DNA of 64,000 bases from Bacidia rubella. Lineage: Eukaryota > Ascomycota > Lecanoromycetes > Lecanorales > Ramalinaceae. Positions 18,614 through 29,038 of the stretch are shown piece by piece. A program made the position numbers and the translations under genes. Positions within the stretch are counted from its first letter, which is position 1; every line of letters starts with the position of its first letter. The DNA lies in assembly GCA_032158265.1 (NCBI GenBank), contig JAVTIF010000009.1, positions 1,364,001 through 1,428,000 on the forward strand, in the 5' to 3' direction. The notes beneath the pieces are model-generated. The model had not been told where the DNA came from. It searched no databases and worked only from the letters and a program-made list of their open reading frames with translations.

Positions 18614-21400
18614 TCACTTTTCTTTTTCCTTCCCTTTCGCTTCGCCAGTTGCCGAGTTCTCCTGCAATGTTTCCGTCATCTCCTGTGCGCTCAAGATGCT
18701 CTCTCCATCCCCATCTGGTCCTGCATTTACCACCCGGAGTTTTTCCCTCGGCACCGTGAACATGACCTGGACCACTCGGTTCGCGACTGCGGATTCCACA
18801 TCCCATTCTTCATCCCCTATCCTCTCAGGCTGGCCAGTATTCTGTCCACGGCCTGCATCCCAATCCTTGGCGCCTTGCCTATGTTTCCAGAGCATACCAC
18901 TTGCGCTTGCGGATCGTTGAGGCAGGTTCACGTCTGCATAGCCAGCTTTGGTGGGCGAACTCGAAGCGCTTTGAAGGTGCTCTGGAGAAGCCGAATTGCT
19001 TCGTTCCCCCGTGAATGCTCGTCTCAGACTCCCCATCAAACCTCTTGCGCGACTGCGAGTTCTCAAGGGGGAGGCATCGTCTGCATGATCATCCAAAAGC
19101 ACCTCATTCTCTGACCGCGGTTGAGCTGCCGAGGTCCTCGCTGTCATGAATGAGGTTGGTGTTTCGACCATACGATCTGCATTAGAATGTAACGTCAAAG
19201 ATCGGGAGCGGCGGTGCTCTGGGCTGTTCTGTGGACTTGACGCACCCTGCATGTCGAACGGCGTGGTATCATTAGTCGATCTGAATGGGCCGAGGCTGAA
19301 AAGGCCACCGGATCGTTGAGACATTGTTCTGCTGACTGTACACGCAGAGGGCTGAAACGAGCTTGAAGACAACATTGACCGCGCGGATTGGTCGCTGAGT
19401 GTGGAGGAAGTCCGGTCCGTCTTTTCCGGCGACAGACGTCCTGCTTGCTGATGCATGAGTGCGTCCGCAGCGGTCCAGTCGCTGACCCATCGTTGGACTT
19501 CGCGAGCTCTTGCTGCGGGTGACTGCGGAGATGGACTTCGTGAGCCATCCATCGGATCTCGGAAAGGATTGAGTACAGGCACGTTGCTGAGTAAATCAAA
19601 GTCCCGCCTCTGTATCATCTCTTGATCGGTAGAGTGGCTCTCATTGTTCAAGTGCTCATCGTATTCATCTCGCTCGTCAATCGGGTGGATGGTACTGATG
19701 AAATCCGGTGTTCTTCGTCCGTTGTCGTATCTTGGTGCTGGTTGATATATTCCGCGAGAATGCAGGGAGCGCCGAAGCCCACGGGTTGGGCTAGGTATCT
19801 CGAACAACAGGCCGGTTCTCTCCGCCTCAGGTTCACGATGAGAAGCGGACATGCTCACACTTGCTGGGCGATGGAAGTTGTTCGCTAAATCGGCATCCCC
19901 AACTTCACTAATGCTAGGATGTCGAGCAACTTCATGTGTCATTGAAGATTGGAAGGGCTGAGCTCCAGGTGCTAGGCGGCGAAGCTCTTCGTTGCGCGCC
20001 TCTCGTCGTCTTTTGAGACGTTTACTGTACCAGAAGTAGACGATCACAACGAAGACGAGGGCAAGGATACCAAGAGTGAGGCCTACGCCTAAGCCTACTC
20101 TCTTCGCTGCCCTGTCGGAATGGCGAGATTTTTGAGAGGCGGGCCGTGCATTGAGAGTTGGAGGTTGATAAGAATTGATCCAAGTATTTGACGTCGTATT
20201 GAGAAAGTATGCGTTCGAATTTACTGCTAGGTTTTGCCGTTTGCGCTTTGAGCTTGTTAAGGCAGGTATCTCGTAGCCACCAACAATCATCATCACCTCT
20301 CCATCCAGCATGGCTGCACCATGACCATAGATACCAGTCCCGCTCGCTAAGCCAGACCCAAGGGTATTTGGTATGCTCCATTGCCAGTTGCCGGTCCCAC
20401 CATATCCCTGGCCGAGTTCCAAGATGGCGAGCTGTGGATCTGCTGGTTGAGTGATGTCTCCCACCCATCCTCCGAAAACAACGACCTTCTTGCCGTCTGA
20501 TGTCAACAGGGCGGTATGACCTGACCTAGAATCAATGCTGCTAGAGTCACGTACTGCAAGGTCTGTATTAGGAGTGTTTGGAGGGAGATGGACAGGAACA
20601 AATGACCAGCTTTGTTCAGGCAAAGAGAACAACGCAAGCTGAGACATATTTATAAAAGCTGACTGGGTGTGGCCCCCTAAAAGGATGAAGTTCTGATTTT
20701 GTAGCTGGGTACTACTGTCATTTGAAGTTGAGGAGAATGTTGGCTCAAGTGGCGTGATGGTGAATCCGGCCTCTGGCACTGGGGGACCTCTACTGCTTGA
20801 CAGGCTCAGTGTGAAGGATGATGTGGTTGGCATATTGGGTGCTTGAAATGGCTGATTCGGCTGCAGGGCAACCATGAGATTAGAATACGAGGAAGACCCA
20901 GTCCATGTTTCTGGCGTCAACTGCGTGGAGTTGGGGCACATTCCACCAAAGACATACATGCCGGCCGTAGAGTTGACGGTTGGAGAGAAAGTTATACCGG
21001 ACGCCAGGAAATTTGCTCCGTCGAGCGCTTCGCCCTGGCCCAGTGCACTTGTAGAGAGCTCCACCTCTTGCCATGTCCCGTTGCCTTGTAGACTTGTGCT
21101 TGCGTTCCTAAGTTCCCACAAGGACGATCCTTGAGACCCATCCGCGCAATTTCCGCCATAAGCGAAGATACGCCCTTCGGTGTCAATGACCGGTGTGTAC
21201 GCCGACCCGTCATCCTTAACGAAAGGCAGCTCTGATGTTATGGTGTCGTATGATAGGTTACTGCTGTCGAGCTTTGCACTTGCATTTAGAGCAAGCAGCT
21301 GACCCCTTCGAGATGCGGAAGGCGGCTGAAGAACATAAAACAGACCCTCAGGTGTCGGTGCTGGTAGGATGTGGGTAGGAATGTAAGGCAAAGATGCCAT
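18614..21400 (-). CDS. Kelch-repeat single-pass membrane protein
   Basis: 928 residues, single exon as read. Residues 1-430 contain kelch-type beta-propeller blades (RIFAYGGN, GMYVFGG, FILLGGH, KVVVFGG, MMIVGGYE) and several N-x-S/T sequons. One transmembrane segment follows at about 436-458 (VGLGVGLTLGILALVFVVIVYFW) with a basic stop-transfer (SKRLKRRREAR). The C-terminal 460 residues are Ser/Arg-rich, likely cytosolic and phosphorylated. The layout suggests a cell-surface sensor or polarity protein, but the ligand is unknown. Oddity: the ATG at 21400 gives no signal peptide, while the in-frame codons just upstream (QQAPVVATT) resemble the start of a mature secreted domain and are preceded by a stop. 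A short signal-peptide exon further upstream may have been missed. Confidence 0.8.
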   Translation of the reverse strand: MASLPYIPTHILPAPTPEGLFYVLQPPSASRRGQLLALNASAKLDSSNLSYDTITSELPFVKDDGSAYTPVIDTEGRIFAYGGNCADGSQGSSLWELRNASTSLQGNGTWQEVELSTSALGQGEALDGANFLASGITFSPTVNSTAGMYVFGGMCPNSTQLTPETWTGSSSYSNLMVALQPNQPFQAPNMPTTSSFTLSLSSSRGPPVPEAGFTITPLEPTFSSTSNDSSTQLQNQNFILLGGHTQSAFINMSQLALFSLPEQSWSFVPVHLPPNTPNTDLAVRDSSSIDSRSGHTALLTSDGKKVVVFGGWVGDITQPADPQLAILELGQGYGGTGNWQWSIPNTLGSGLASGTGIYGHGAAMLDGEVMMIVGGYEIPALTSSKRKRQNLAVNSNAYFLNTTSNTWINSYQPPTLNARPASQKSRHSDRAAKRVGLGVGLTLGILALVFVVIVYFWYSKRLKRRREARNEELRRLAPGAQPFQSSMTHEVARHPSISEVGDADLANNFHRPASVSMSASHREPEAERTGLLFEIPSPTRGLRRSLHSRGIYQPAPRYDNGRRTPDFISTIHPIDERDEYDEHLNNESHSTDQEMIQRRDFDLLSNVPVLNPFRDPMDGSRSPSPQSPAARAREVQRWVSDWTAADALMHQQAGRLSPEKTDRTSSTLSDQSARSMLSSSSFQPSACTVSRTMSQRSGGLFSLGPFRSTNDTTPFDMQGASSPQNSPEHRRSRSLTLHSNADRMVETPTSFMTARTSAAQPRSENEVLLDDHADDASPLRTRSRARGLMGSLRRAFTGERSNSASPEHLQSASSSPTKAGYADVNLPQRSASASGMLWKHRQGAKDWDAGRGQNTGQPERIGDEEWDVESAVANRVVQVMFTVPREKLRVVNAGPDGDGESILSAQEMTETLQENSATGEAKGKEKEK

Positions 21401-22130
21401 TGTAGTAGCAACAACAGGCGCCTGCTGTCCCTCTTTGTCACATCTTCATACCCAGTCTTTGTCTCATGATGGCCAGGTTGGGGAAATTGATCGGTGTGCA
21501 ACAGCGTCAGCGGCGGGTTATAATACTTTTCCGCGGTCTGATAGATCTGGTAGATGAGGTAAGTAGAGGATAGGAGATGGGGCGCTTGAAAGGGTTACTT
21601 GACTGCAAAAGAGACCGAGGGACGATTTCGAAAACAACAAGATGTTCAAACCCCCATGCATGTCATAACAAGCCAAAAGCTTGTGCACTCACACGCGTTC
21701 AATTGGTCAATGAGCCAGATCATGAGTTCGCAGGTGGGCTGGCGGAACAACCCGTAAACAAATATTGCGCCACAGCCAGAAGGGGCTAGCGGGAGATCGA
21801 ATTGAATGCCATGCGTCGCGTATCTGGACCTTTATATTGCACAGATCATGGATGTACCACGCTCCAGTAGCCTGTAAATCGACCAGAGTCGGGTTCTATA
21901 TCAGTGGCCAGCTGCTACCGAAAACTGGGTTGTTGCATAGTCTTCCAAGCTTTTACCTATTATGTGATCAGATCAAACCCTCCCCAACGCGCGATCGCAG
22001 GCACAATGGCCATCTGACAAGCGACAGCCCTATTATGATCTGGGTATCAAATGTTTTGTGTGTGCAGTAAACGCTAGACCGCGAATGGGGACTTCAAGAG
22101 CAGCTTCGCTGGGTGTATGTATTCCATCAG
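21401..22130. other. Intergenic region, no feature seen
   Basis: About 730 bp between the kelch gene start and the 3' end of the Aim19-like gene. It was searched on the minus strand for a missing signal-peptide exon of the kelch gene; no ATG followed by a hydrophobic run was found in the nearest 250 bp. Confidence 0.35.
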
Positions 22131-22587
22131 TTACGTTGGCAAATCTGGCCGATTGAGTCTGAAGCCTTTCTTTGAGACGTAGACGTAGCCGCATCCCAGC
22201 ATATTGAGCATACAAGTCCCTTGAGTACCTAGTCTCAACGCCCGTCTCACATTCAATGCTGAAGAAGGTGGGAGTTTCTGGCGGCGAGAGAGAATGAGGT
22301 AGAGGGCAGACCATGAAGCTGTAATGCCAGCAGCATCAGCTTTGGCTCCCATTATGTTGAACCAAGTGCCAAATAGCAATATCGGAGGGAAGGGTAATTG
22401 AAGCCATCGTAGCGGGCGAACGGCCTGTGGCAAAATCAATGTAGCAAGGGCGGTAGGAGGCACTGGTGATTCTATCAGGATTTAGTTAGCAGCGACTCAT
22501 GGAGCTCAAATCCATTCGTATCTTACCTCCCCAATATCGCAAGTACTTGTTCACGTAGTAGCTTTCTGGCTGTTTGTCGCTTGACAT
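22131..22587 (-). CDS. aim19: Aim19-like mitochondrial protein
   Basis: Small protein of 133 residues from exons 22587-22527 and 22471-22131 (intron 55 nt, GTAAGA...TGATAG). It resembles yeast Aim19 (altered inheritance of mitochondria): the block DAAGITASWSALYLILSRRQK matches the Aim19 signature, with two or three hydrophobic segments around it (PPILLFGTWFNIMGA, LNMLGCGYVYV). The biochemical function of the family is not known; a mitochondrial membrane location is inherited from yeast data. The start MSSDKQPESYY is 270 bp from the palA start on the other strand. Confidence 0.75.
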
Positions 22588-22857
22588 GTTGACAGTCTTA
22601 AATAGCGCTAGATTTATGCTTCTCGAAGTACTTTTTTCCTTTGACGAGCGACCTAATGCGACAGCGAAGGATTCCTGTCCGAAGGAATCGATTGATTGTA
22701 ACGTCGAGTCAAGCGAGTGTTGGTCGTGGTGTGGTTGAAATTGTTCTTTTAGTAGAAGATTAAGGGCGCGGGTGACGTCGTTCGCTTTTTCAACGTGCAT
22801 CTGCTCCGTAACGCTCTTCAAGGCACTAGTAAACAGATGCCTCTACAACGGTCCACA
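22588..22857. promoter_or_regulatory. Divergent promoter region between aim19 and palA
   Basis: 270 bp between two divergent start codons. No recognisable factor site; promoter role inferred from layout. Confidence 0.45.
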
Positions 22858-25420
22858 ATGGCCTCGTAAGTTACTGGGTTCTTTCCTGTCCGAGTCTTTG
22901 CTGACACAGAGCAGCAACATTTTGTTCCTGCCTTTTCGGCGCACGCATTCAGCAAAGATATCCTCTGCCATTCGACAGTACATCTCTACTAAGTATGATC
23001 AGCATCCAGACATGTTCCGGCAGGACATGGAGGCTATAGACAAGTTGAGATCGGAAGCTGTGAGCTCCCTGGAGGCCCATGTCTCTGGGATAAGAAAGCT
23101 TACAACGTACGCTGCACAACTCGTGTTGATGGGAGGAAAATTCCCTGTAGACATCGGAGTTGAATTCACCTGGTATCCTGCACTCGGGTTCAACACGCAA
23201 AGACCTGTCTCGCAAGACAACTTGCGCTTCGAACTTGCCAATGTACTCTGCAATCTCGCCGCATTGTACACCCAGCTTGCAGTATCATTAAACCGGACAA
23301 CAAGCGACGGACTCAAGGCGGCCTGCAATTACTTTTGCCAAGCAGCAGGCGTGCTTTCGTATATCAAGGAGAATGTATTACCGGACATGCGAGGAGATCC
23401 GCCAGAAGATATGGATGTAATGACAATGGAGAGCATACAGCAACTGTTCCTTGCTCAGGGTCAAGAATGCTTCTGGTCTAAGGCGGTGAAGGACGGCATG
23501 TCAGATGGTACAATCGCAAAATTGGCTGCGAAAGTTTCGGACTTCTACGACCAGGCAGCGGAGTATGGAACAAAGTCAGATATAATAAGCACAGAGTGGA
23601 TCCATCATATGACTGCAAAGCATCACCACTTTGCAGCTGCTGCTCAATACCGAGCTTCCAGAGAATGCTTAGAGAAGCAGAACTATGGTGAGGAAGTTGC
23701 CAGACTGCGGGACAGCTTAGTCTGCGCAAATGAGGCATTGAAGGAGGCTCGGTGGATAAATAAGATAGTCCTAGGTGATATTAATGGCCTGAAAGCAAAA
23801 GTATCAGACGACCTCAAACGAGCAGAAAAGGATAACGATGTTATATATCTAATGCCAGTCCCACCGAAGTCTGAGTTGAAGACTTTAGGTAGGGCTGGAA
23901 TGGCTACTGCTCGTGTCCCTGAAGAGGTGTCCAGCCCAGGATCTATCTTAGGGAAAAACGGCGTGTCTGATCAGCCACTTTTCACGCGGCTTGTACCGTA
24001 TGCAGTGCATGTCGCAGCCAGCATCTATGAGGAAAGGAAGAATAGGATGGTCAATAATACTATCGTTGATGAGCTTGAAAGCCTGACCAACCACCTTAGA
24101 GACTTACTGGCTTCATTGAACCTACCTGGCTCACTTCAAGCATTGGAGAGGCCCCTCGGCCTGCCGCCGTCCTTGAATTCCCATGCTGAGGAGATAAAGC
24201 AGCAGGGGGGTCTACATAAGATAAGGAAGTCTCTACTCGAGACCTCCAAATTGAAGGATAGTGATATTGCGATTTATCGAGAGGGAACAGATTCGTTGAA
24301 GGCCGAGGAGGCAGAAGATTCACGGGCGAAAGGAAAACACGGTACTCAGCGCTGGACTCGACAGCCATCTAGACAGGCTGCCAAGAAACTCTATGCCCAA
24401 GTTGATGAACTCAGTGGGTACCTAGAGTCTGCAACAAATAGCGATGAACTTGTCAAGACAAAGCTCAGGGAATGTGAGAAGGTCATCCAGGTCATGGAGG
24501 GCACCACGCATGACATGGAAGAGTTTGTACCAAGCAGTCGGAAAGCAACGAAGCCTCCGGACGTCGAACAGGTCACAATACGACTCAGGCAAATGCTCAA
24601 TGAGGTCAATCAACTGGAGAGCCGAAGAAGAAAGGCTACCGCAAAGATAAAAGAAAAAGCTAAACACGACGACATCAACAACGAGCTCCTAATAGAAACC
24701 GCTCGGCTCGAGCGTGAATTCCCTATGCAAAAGATCGAGCCCGCCAACTTCGAGGATCTCTTCCAAGAGCGATTAGAACAATACGACGAAGATGCTGACT
24801 TCATCAAATCCGAAACCTCTGCCCAACAACGTCTCATCAACCAAATCCGCGAAGCCAACTCTGCTTTCACTACTGCCCGAAGAGGCGACACCTCAACCCA
24901 AAAGCGGGAAAAGGCCCTCCAACAGCTCGAAACCGCTTATCTCAAGTATAAGGAAATTATCTCCAATATTGACACGGGCCGCAAATTCTACAACGACCTC
25001 GCCCGCATCGTCACCCGCTTTCGCGATGACTGCAAGAACTTCGCCTACCAACGCCGACTGGAAGCCAATCAACTCGAAGGCGAGCTCGAAAACGCCATGT
25101 CAGCGCTTAATCTTAATCAGACGAATGCGCTTAATGAACAGAAGCAAAGGGATGTGTTAAGGAACCAGTATTCAAGTAAGGCGCCAGAGACAGAGCCATT
25201 GGTCGCGCCGCAACCGCAACGAGCGAACGTACAGCCTCCGCCTGTAGAACAGAAGGTGGCACCAGTGGCGCCCACACCTGGTATGTGGAATCCCGAGATG
25301 GGAATCAAATTTGGGCAGGGGCAGCAGCAGCAGGGTGGGAGCGTACATAACCCGGCGTACCCACAAACAAAGGGGAGGCCGGGACCGTGGGATATGAGCC
25401 AGGGTGTGCGGTTTGGTTGA
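22858..25420 (+). CDS. palA: PalA/Rim20, BRO1-domain pH-signalling scaffold
   Basis: BRO1/Alix-family protein that binds PacC/Rim101 and ESCRT-III (Vps32) and positions PalB/Rim13 for PacC cleavage at alkaline pH. Exons 22858-22865 and 22915-25420 give 837 residues. The first coding exon is only 8 nt (ATG GCC TC); the splice restores the family start MASNILFLPFRRTHS, which decides against the longer unspliced frame from 22772. The BRO1 domain spans roughly residues 4-390 (YISTKYDQHPDMF, LCNLAALYTQLA, FCQAAGVLSYIKE). A coiled-coil V-domain follows (390-720). The C-terminal tail is Pro/Gln-rich and holds two similar motifs, MWNPEMGIKFG and PWDMSQGVRFG, the second at the very end. The upstream gene is Aim19-like. 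Confidence 0.94.
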
Positions 25421-26074
25421 CATGTATATATGACATTTGATGAGTATGATACCCTATTGATGCAATGTCTGTCTTGTCTTTCTCCAGAAGGTCTATTTCT
25501 GCTTCGGCGATTTCGCCTAGAATCGCTGTTTATTATCTACGAGTCGAACCATTTGATCTCATCTCCGCATCCTAGCATGGTCATCCACACGCGGTTGGTA
25601 ACAAGGTACGTTGTATCAACAGCACAGCCAAGTCTCTCCACGGATCGTCGTTGACACCATCACGCAAAGTACAGTCAGAGTTTCTTCATGCCTGACCGGA
25701 AATTTCCAGGCCGCATTTGATCAACATATCCTCGAGATTGTTATGACGCTCCAGACATGTCATAATCGAGACCTAGGAGACTTGTAATATATAATTGCAA
25801 GGCAGGAGCCGTCTAATCCATACACTATAAGGCACACTTCGATACCTAAACCTCTAGGTGCGTGCATTTCCTATGTCACGATGGTAGATAATGCTTGCGA
25901 AAATAGGCTGGCAGAGAAGCATTTGTGGCAAACCCTCTTTTAGTCCATCGTATCTTGTGGAGACGAATGCTTTCATCTGGCCTGTGTTCCACGCGGCCTT
26001 ATCTCGAGTTTCGCCCCATGTGTGTCCTTGTGTTCTCGAGAGGCAACCCCATAGATCTTGCCAGAAATCCCCTA

Positions 26075-26121
26075 GAAGAGTTGACGGCCTAACCGGCCAG
26101 ACGGTCTAACCGGCCAGTCTG
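26075..26121 (+). repeat. Left terminal inverted repeat of MITE
   Basis: 47 bp, perfect complement of 26260-26306; contains two 17-bp tandem units that differ at one base. Confidence 0.9.
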
Positions 26122-26259
26122 CAATATATGCATCCGTGCTTATAAGTGCCCTGGTCACCCTCGCTGGAGGGGCCCCTGTAAGCGGGCGTTTCCCTCTTCC
26201 GAACCGAATGTTTCGGGGGACAAAAGAATGAGCATTTTAAGTCATAGATGCATATAACT

Positions 26260-26306
26260 CAGACTGGCCGGTTAGACCGTCTGGCCGGTTAGGCCGTCAA
26301 CTCTTC
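26260..26306 (-). repeat. Right terminal inverted repeat of MITE
   Basis: 47 bp, perfect complement of 26075-26121. Confidence 0.9.
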
Positions 26307-26625
26307 TAAACCTAAAACCTTCCCGGGGCCCATCAACGCCCAACGGTCCCCGCACTCGCCCACCAATAAGGATAAGGTTATCCCCCGGCCTAAGCCCTCC
26401 GGCCCAGCTCACCCTACCGCAAAAAGCATCGTCCAAGACAACAACAATCTCGGATTCCGACCATGTAACGCATCTCTCTCGTCCTCGCCAACTCTCCATC
26501 AAGTCCCCACCAACCTCACCATCCCACAAACACCAAAACCTCCCCCTGCTCCCCTCACACAGATCCCCTCAACAACGCGCCCTCCTCCGCGTCCTGCCCT
26601 CTCCCCACAACCAACCCCACGAACC

Positions 26626-27165
26626 ATGCCCCCCTACTTCCCACACGCCCCCTACGCAGAAGACCAACCCCTCGCCCGCACCCTCCTAACAGTGCACGTC
26701 CTGCACCGGGGGTTCCAAACCGGCGCATTCCTCGGTCCACCCCTAAACCTCCTCTCACGTTTCTACTTCTCCCGTCGCCATCCGTCGCGCGCCGCCAATC
26801 TGCCCCTCCTCCCCTCCATGATACGAACAACAGGCGTAGCGAGCGCGGTGGGAACAGGCGCTTTGACGGTGGCGTTGGTGGGACGGATGTGGGGACGGGA
26901 GGAGATCGAGTGGAAGGATCGGAGTTGGCGGTTGCTGGAGAATAAGGGGCAGCAGGAGTGTGATGTTTGGAGTATGTGGGGGACGGGCGTGGGGGTGGGT
27001 ATGTTGGGGGTGGTGAAGGCGGTGAGAGAGGGGAGGGGGTTGAGGGGGTGGAAGATTTGGGTTGGGGCTGCGGGGGCGGGGAATGTACTGGGTGTGCTGG
27101 GGTATATGGGGTTTAGGTATGGGTATAAGGGTGGGAAGTGGGAGGAGGGAGAGGTGGTGGGGTAG
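26626..27165 (+). CDS. Small polytopic membrane protein, DUF1757-like
   Basis: 179 residues, single exon. The N-terminus MPPYFPHAPYAEDQPLARTL and the block VLHRGFQTGAFLGPPL resemble the fungal DUF1757 family, whose function is unknown. Four hydrophobic stretches are visible: around residues 20-45, 68-88 (GVASAVGTGALTVALVG), 115-130 (GTGVGVGMLGVV) and 143-165 (WVGAAGAGNVLGVLGYMGF). The second half is very Gly-rich with G-rich codon use on the plus strand, unlike its neighbours. It converges with alg11 (35 bp between stops). The family call is from memory of the N-terminal motif and is moderate. Confidence 0.7.
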   Translation: MPPYFPHAPYAEDQPLARTLLTVHVLHRGFQTGAFLGPPLNLLSRFYFSRRHPSRAANLPLLPSMIRTTGVASAVGTGALTVALVGRMWGREEIEWKDRSWRLLENKGQQECDVWSMWGTGVGVGMLGVVKAVREGRGLRGWKIWVGAAGAGNVLGVLGYMGFRYGYKGGKWEEGEVVG

Positions 27166-27200
27166 AAGGAGGGAAGAAATGTGGGGTTTGGGTTATGAGT

Positions 27201-29038
27201 CTATTGTTTGGAGATGGCTATGAGCTGCTCTAGCTGCCGGGTCCATTGCGAGGAGAAAACGTCGGTGGTGAAGCGTTTACTGGATTCGCGGGCGCGCTTA
27301 CGCATTGCTAGTGTGGTGTCCAGGGGGAGTGCGAGGGCTTCGGCGAAGCGAGCGGCATACTCTGATGCTGTGGACGCATGGTAACCTGGAATGTACCGTG
27401 TCAGCGAAGAGAAGGGAATGCTTGAGGTGTGGGAGGAGTTACCTGTTGGACTACCGTCGATATCGACAACGATGTCGTCTTTCGGGCCACCGCTGTCGTT
27501 CACGACACTAATCAAGCCAGCTGCTTGGTATTCGACAACACCAATGCCGAAGTGCTCACACCACATCCCGTTGACTCCAATCCAGCTCCGTTTCAGCCAC
27601 TCCAGGATTTCACCCCAGTCAGTATTGATCCGGAATTTGACGTGTTCTTCCACTTTGAGTTCCTTTGCCATAAGCCGGAGCTTGTAGACCAGGGTCTCGT
27701 CTTCGCTATCTCGCACTGAGCCGACAAGCACAAGCTGAGCATCCTTCATTTCGTCATCTCGGGACTTTATGAGCTGAGCAAACGCCTGAATAAGTAGCTC
27801 ATGGTTCTTCTCGGGGCGAAATTGAGCTATGCAAAGCAGTATCTTCTCTCGTGGTAGGGCGTGCTGCCCTTCTAGCGGTATTTGATCGATGATCTCCTCA
27901 ACAGAGCAGGGAGGATAGAGCACTTGTGCAGGAGACTTTCTCTGCTTTGCTCGACCTGCGCCCCAGATTCGTTGCATATGACCCTGGGTCCAAGATGAGT
28001 TAGTCATGACAGCGTCAATGGCAGTTCCGGTCCAAGTATACAGTCGCAATAGAGAATGCCAGTAAAGCTTCTTCCCAAGACCTCTCAAGCCTTTACCTGT
28101 GCCTGCGTTGACACCCTGCCCGGAAGCTGAAGCTAGAGAATCTACCATATGTGTTCCGATGAATGGATAATGAACATAAGAGCCAATGGCGATGTCCGGA
28201 AAGAGTAGCTTGCAGTACCATGTGCTGAAGGAGTAGCCCATCGTATCAATGAAAATGTCCGGTTTCAGAAGTGATAGCGCCTCGTGTGCCACAATGATGG
28301 AGCCAAGACTTTGTAGCAGAAGCGTGAAGCGGGGATAAGAGCCAGCAACAACCCAGTCACGCTTGTTAAGATACAGAAAGACGATCGTGGGAGATTGCAG
28401 TTCTATGTCAAATCGATTCTGGATCCGTCAGTCCGGCAATGAGGGCTTGATTGTAGCATATCTTACCTTGACTCGCTCGAGTATTTGGGACTTATTAGAT
28501 TGATGATCACCAGTATAGACGACACAAATTGCATTGGGCCAGCGATTCTGCGTTGCTTTGACAGCAGCCCAGAGCACTCTCTCACCACCTCCACCTGCGT
28601 TGCTGCTAGATTGTCAATAGATAGCCTGAAATTGCAGTATTTGACTCACGCGAAAGGATGAAAAAACCCAATGAAACCACTATAGGTATCCTTGGTAGTA
28701 TTACCGTCATGTACTGACGCCTTAGCATCCTTTTGGACTTGTTCCCAATCATCGTCCGAAGAACGTGATGAGTGAGGATTCTGGGCTTCTTCGCTTTCTC
28801 GAGCTACGGCAACGCGTATAGTGTCGCGCCGTGGTGATGATTTGCTTGTAACCAAGTGTCTGAGCAGAAAATACAAAGACGAGGTAAGGATGAGGTCCAG
28901 TACCGTTGACGCCAAAAAGTATGCCATAATGTTGTTGATCAAATTCGGAAACACGAGTGACAAAAGAAAGGCAGGCAGTAGTCCGAAGACGCCATGACGT
29001 GCAATACGAAAGATGATCCCGTACATCGTGCCTTCCAT
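27201..29038 (-). CDS. alg11: Alg11, GDP-Man:Man3GlcNAc2-PP-dolichol alpha-1,2-mannosyltransferase
   Basis: Adds the fourth and fifth mannoses to the lipid-linked N-glycan precursor on the cytosolic face of the ER. Four exons (29038-28650, 28605-28467, 28418-27443, 27385-27201) give 562 residues. The N-terminus has two hydrophobic segments (VFGLLPAFLLSLVFP; LASTVLDLILTSSLYFLL). The first splice restores FFHPFASNAGGGGERVLW, the donor-binding hallmark of the family. GT4 blocks follow: IDTMGYSFSTWYCKLLFPDI, SYVHYPFIGTHM, QFRPEKNHELLIQAF and EHFGIGVVEYQAAGL. The last intron (27386-27442, 57 nt) is a multiple of three and has no in-frame stop, so an unspliced mRNA would stay open; the spliced form GSPTGYHAST matches other Alg11 proteins. 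Confidence 0.94.

Larger units (their letters stand above)
26075..26306. mobile_element. 232-bp MITE with 47-bp perfect terminal inverted repeats and TA duplication
   Basis: The first 47 bp (26075-26121) and last 47 bp (26260-26306) are perfect inverted complements beginning GAAGAGTTGACGG. After three mismatched bases a further 9 bp also match (TATATGCAT and its complement). The element is flanked on both sides by TA (26073-26074 and 26307-26308), the target duplication of Tc1/mariner-type elements. Each terminal repeat holds two near-identical 17-bp tandem units (26083-26099 and 26100-26116 on the left). There is no reading frame for a transposase, so it would depend on an enzyme encoded elsewhere. 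It lies about 320 bp upstream of the next start codon. Confidence 0.88.
25421..26625. other. Intergenic region carrying a MITE
   Basis: 1.2 kb between palA and the small membrane-protein gene. Apart from the inverted-repeat element at 26075-26306 nothing coding is seen. About 26310-26620 is C-rich on the plus strand and is probably the promoter of the downstream gene. Confidence 0.5.

Noticed and set aside
22772..22857. Upstream extension of palA
   Set aside because: The unspliced frame gives an N-terminus unlike any BRO1 protein, whereas the 8-nt exon plus intron restores the family start.
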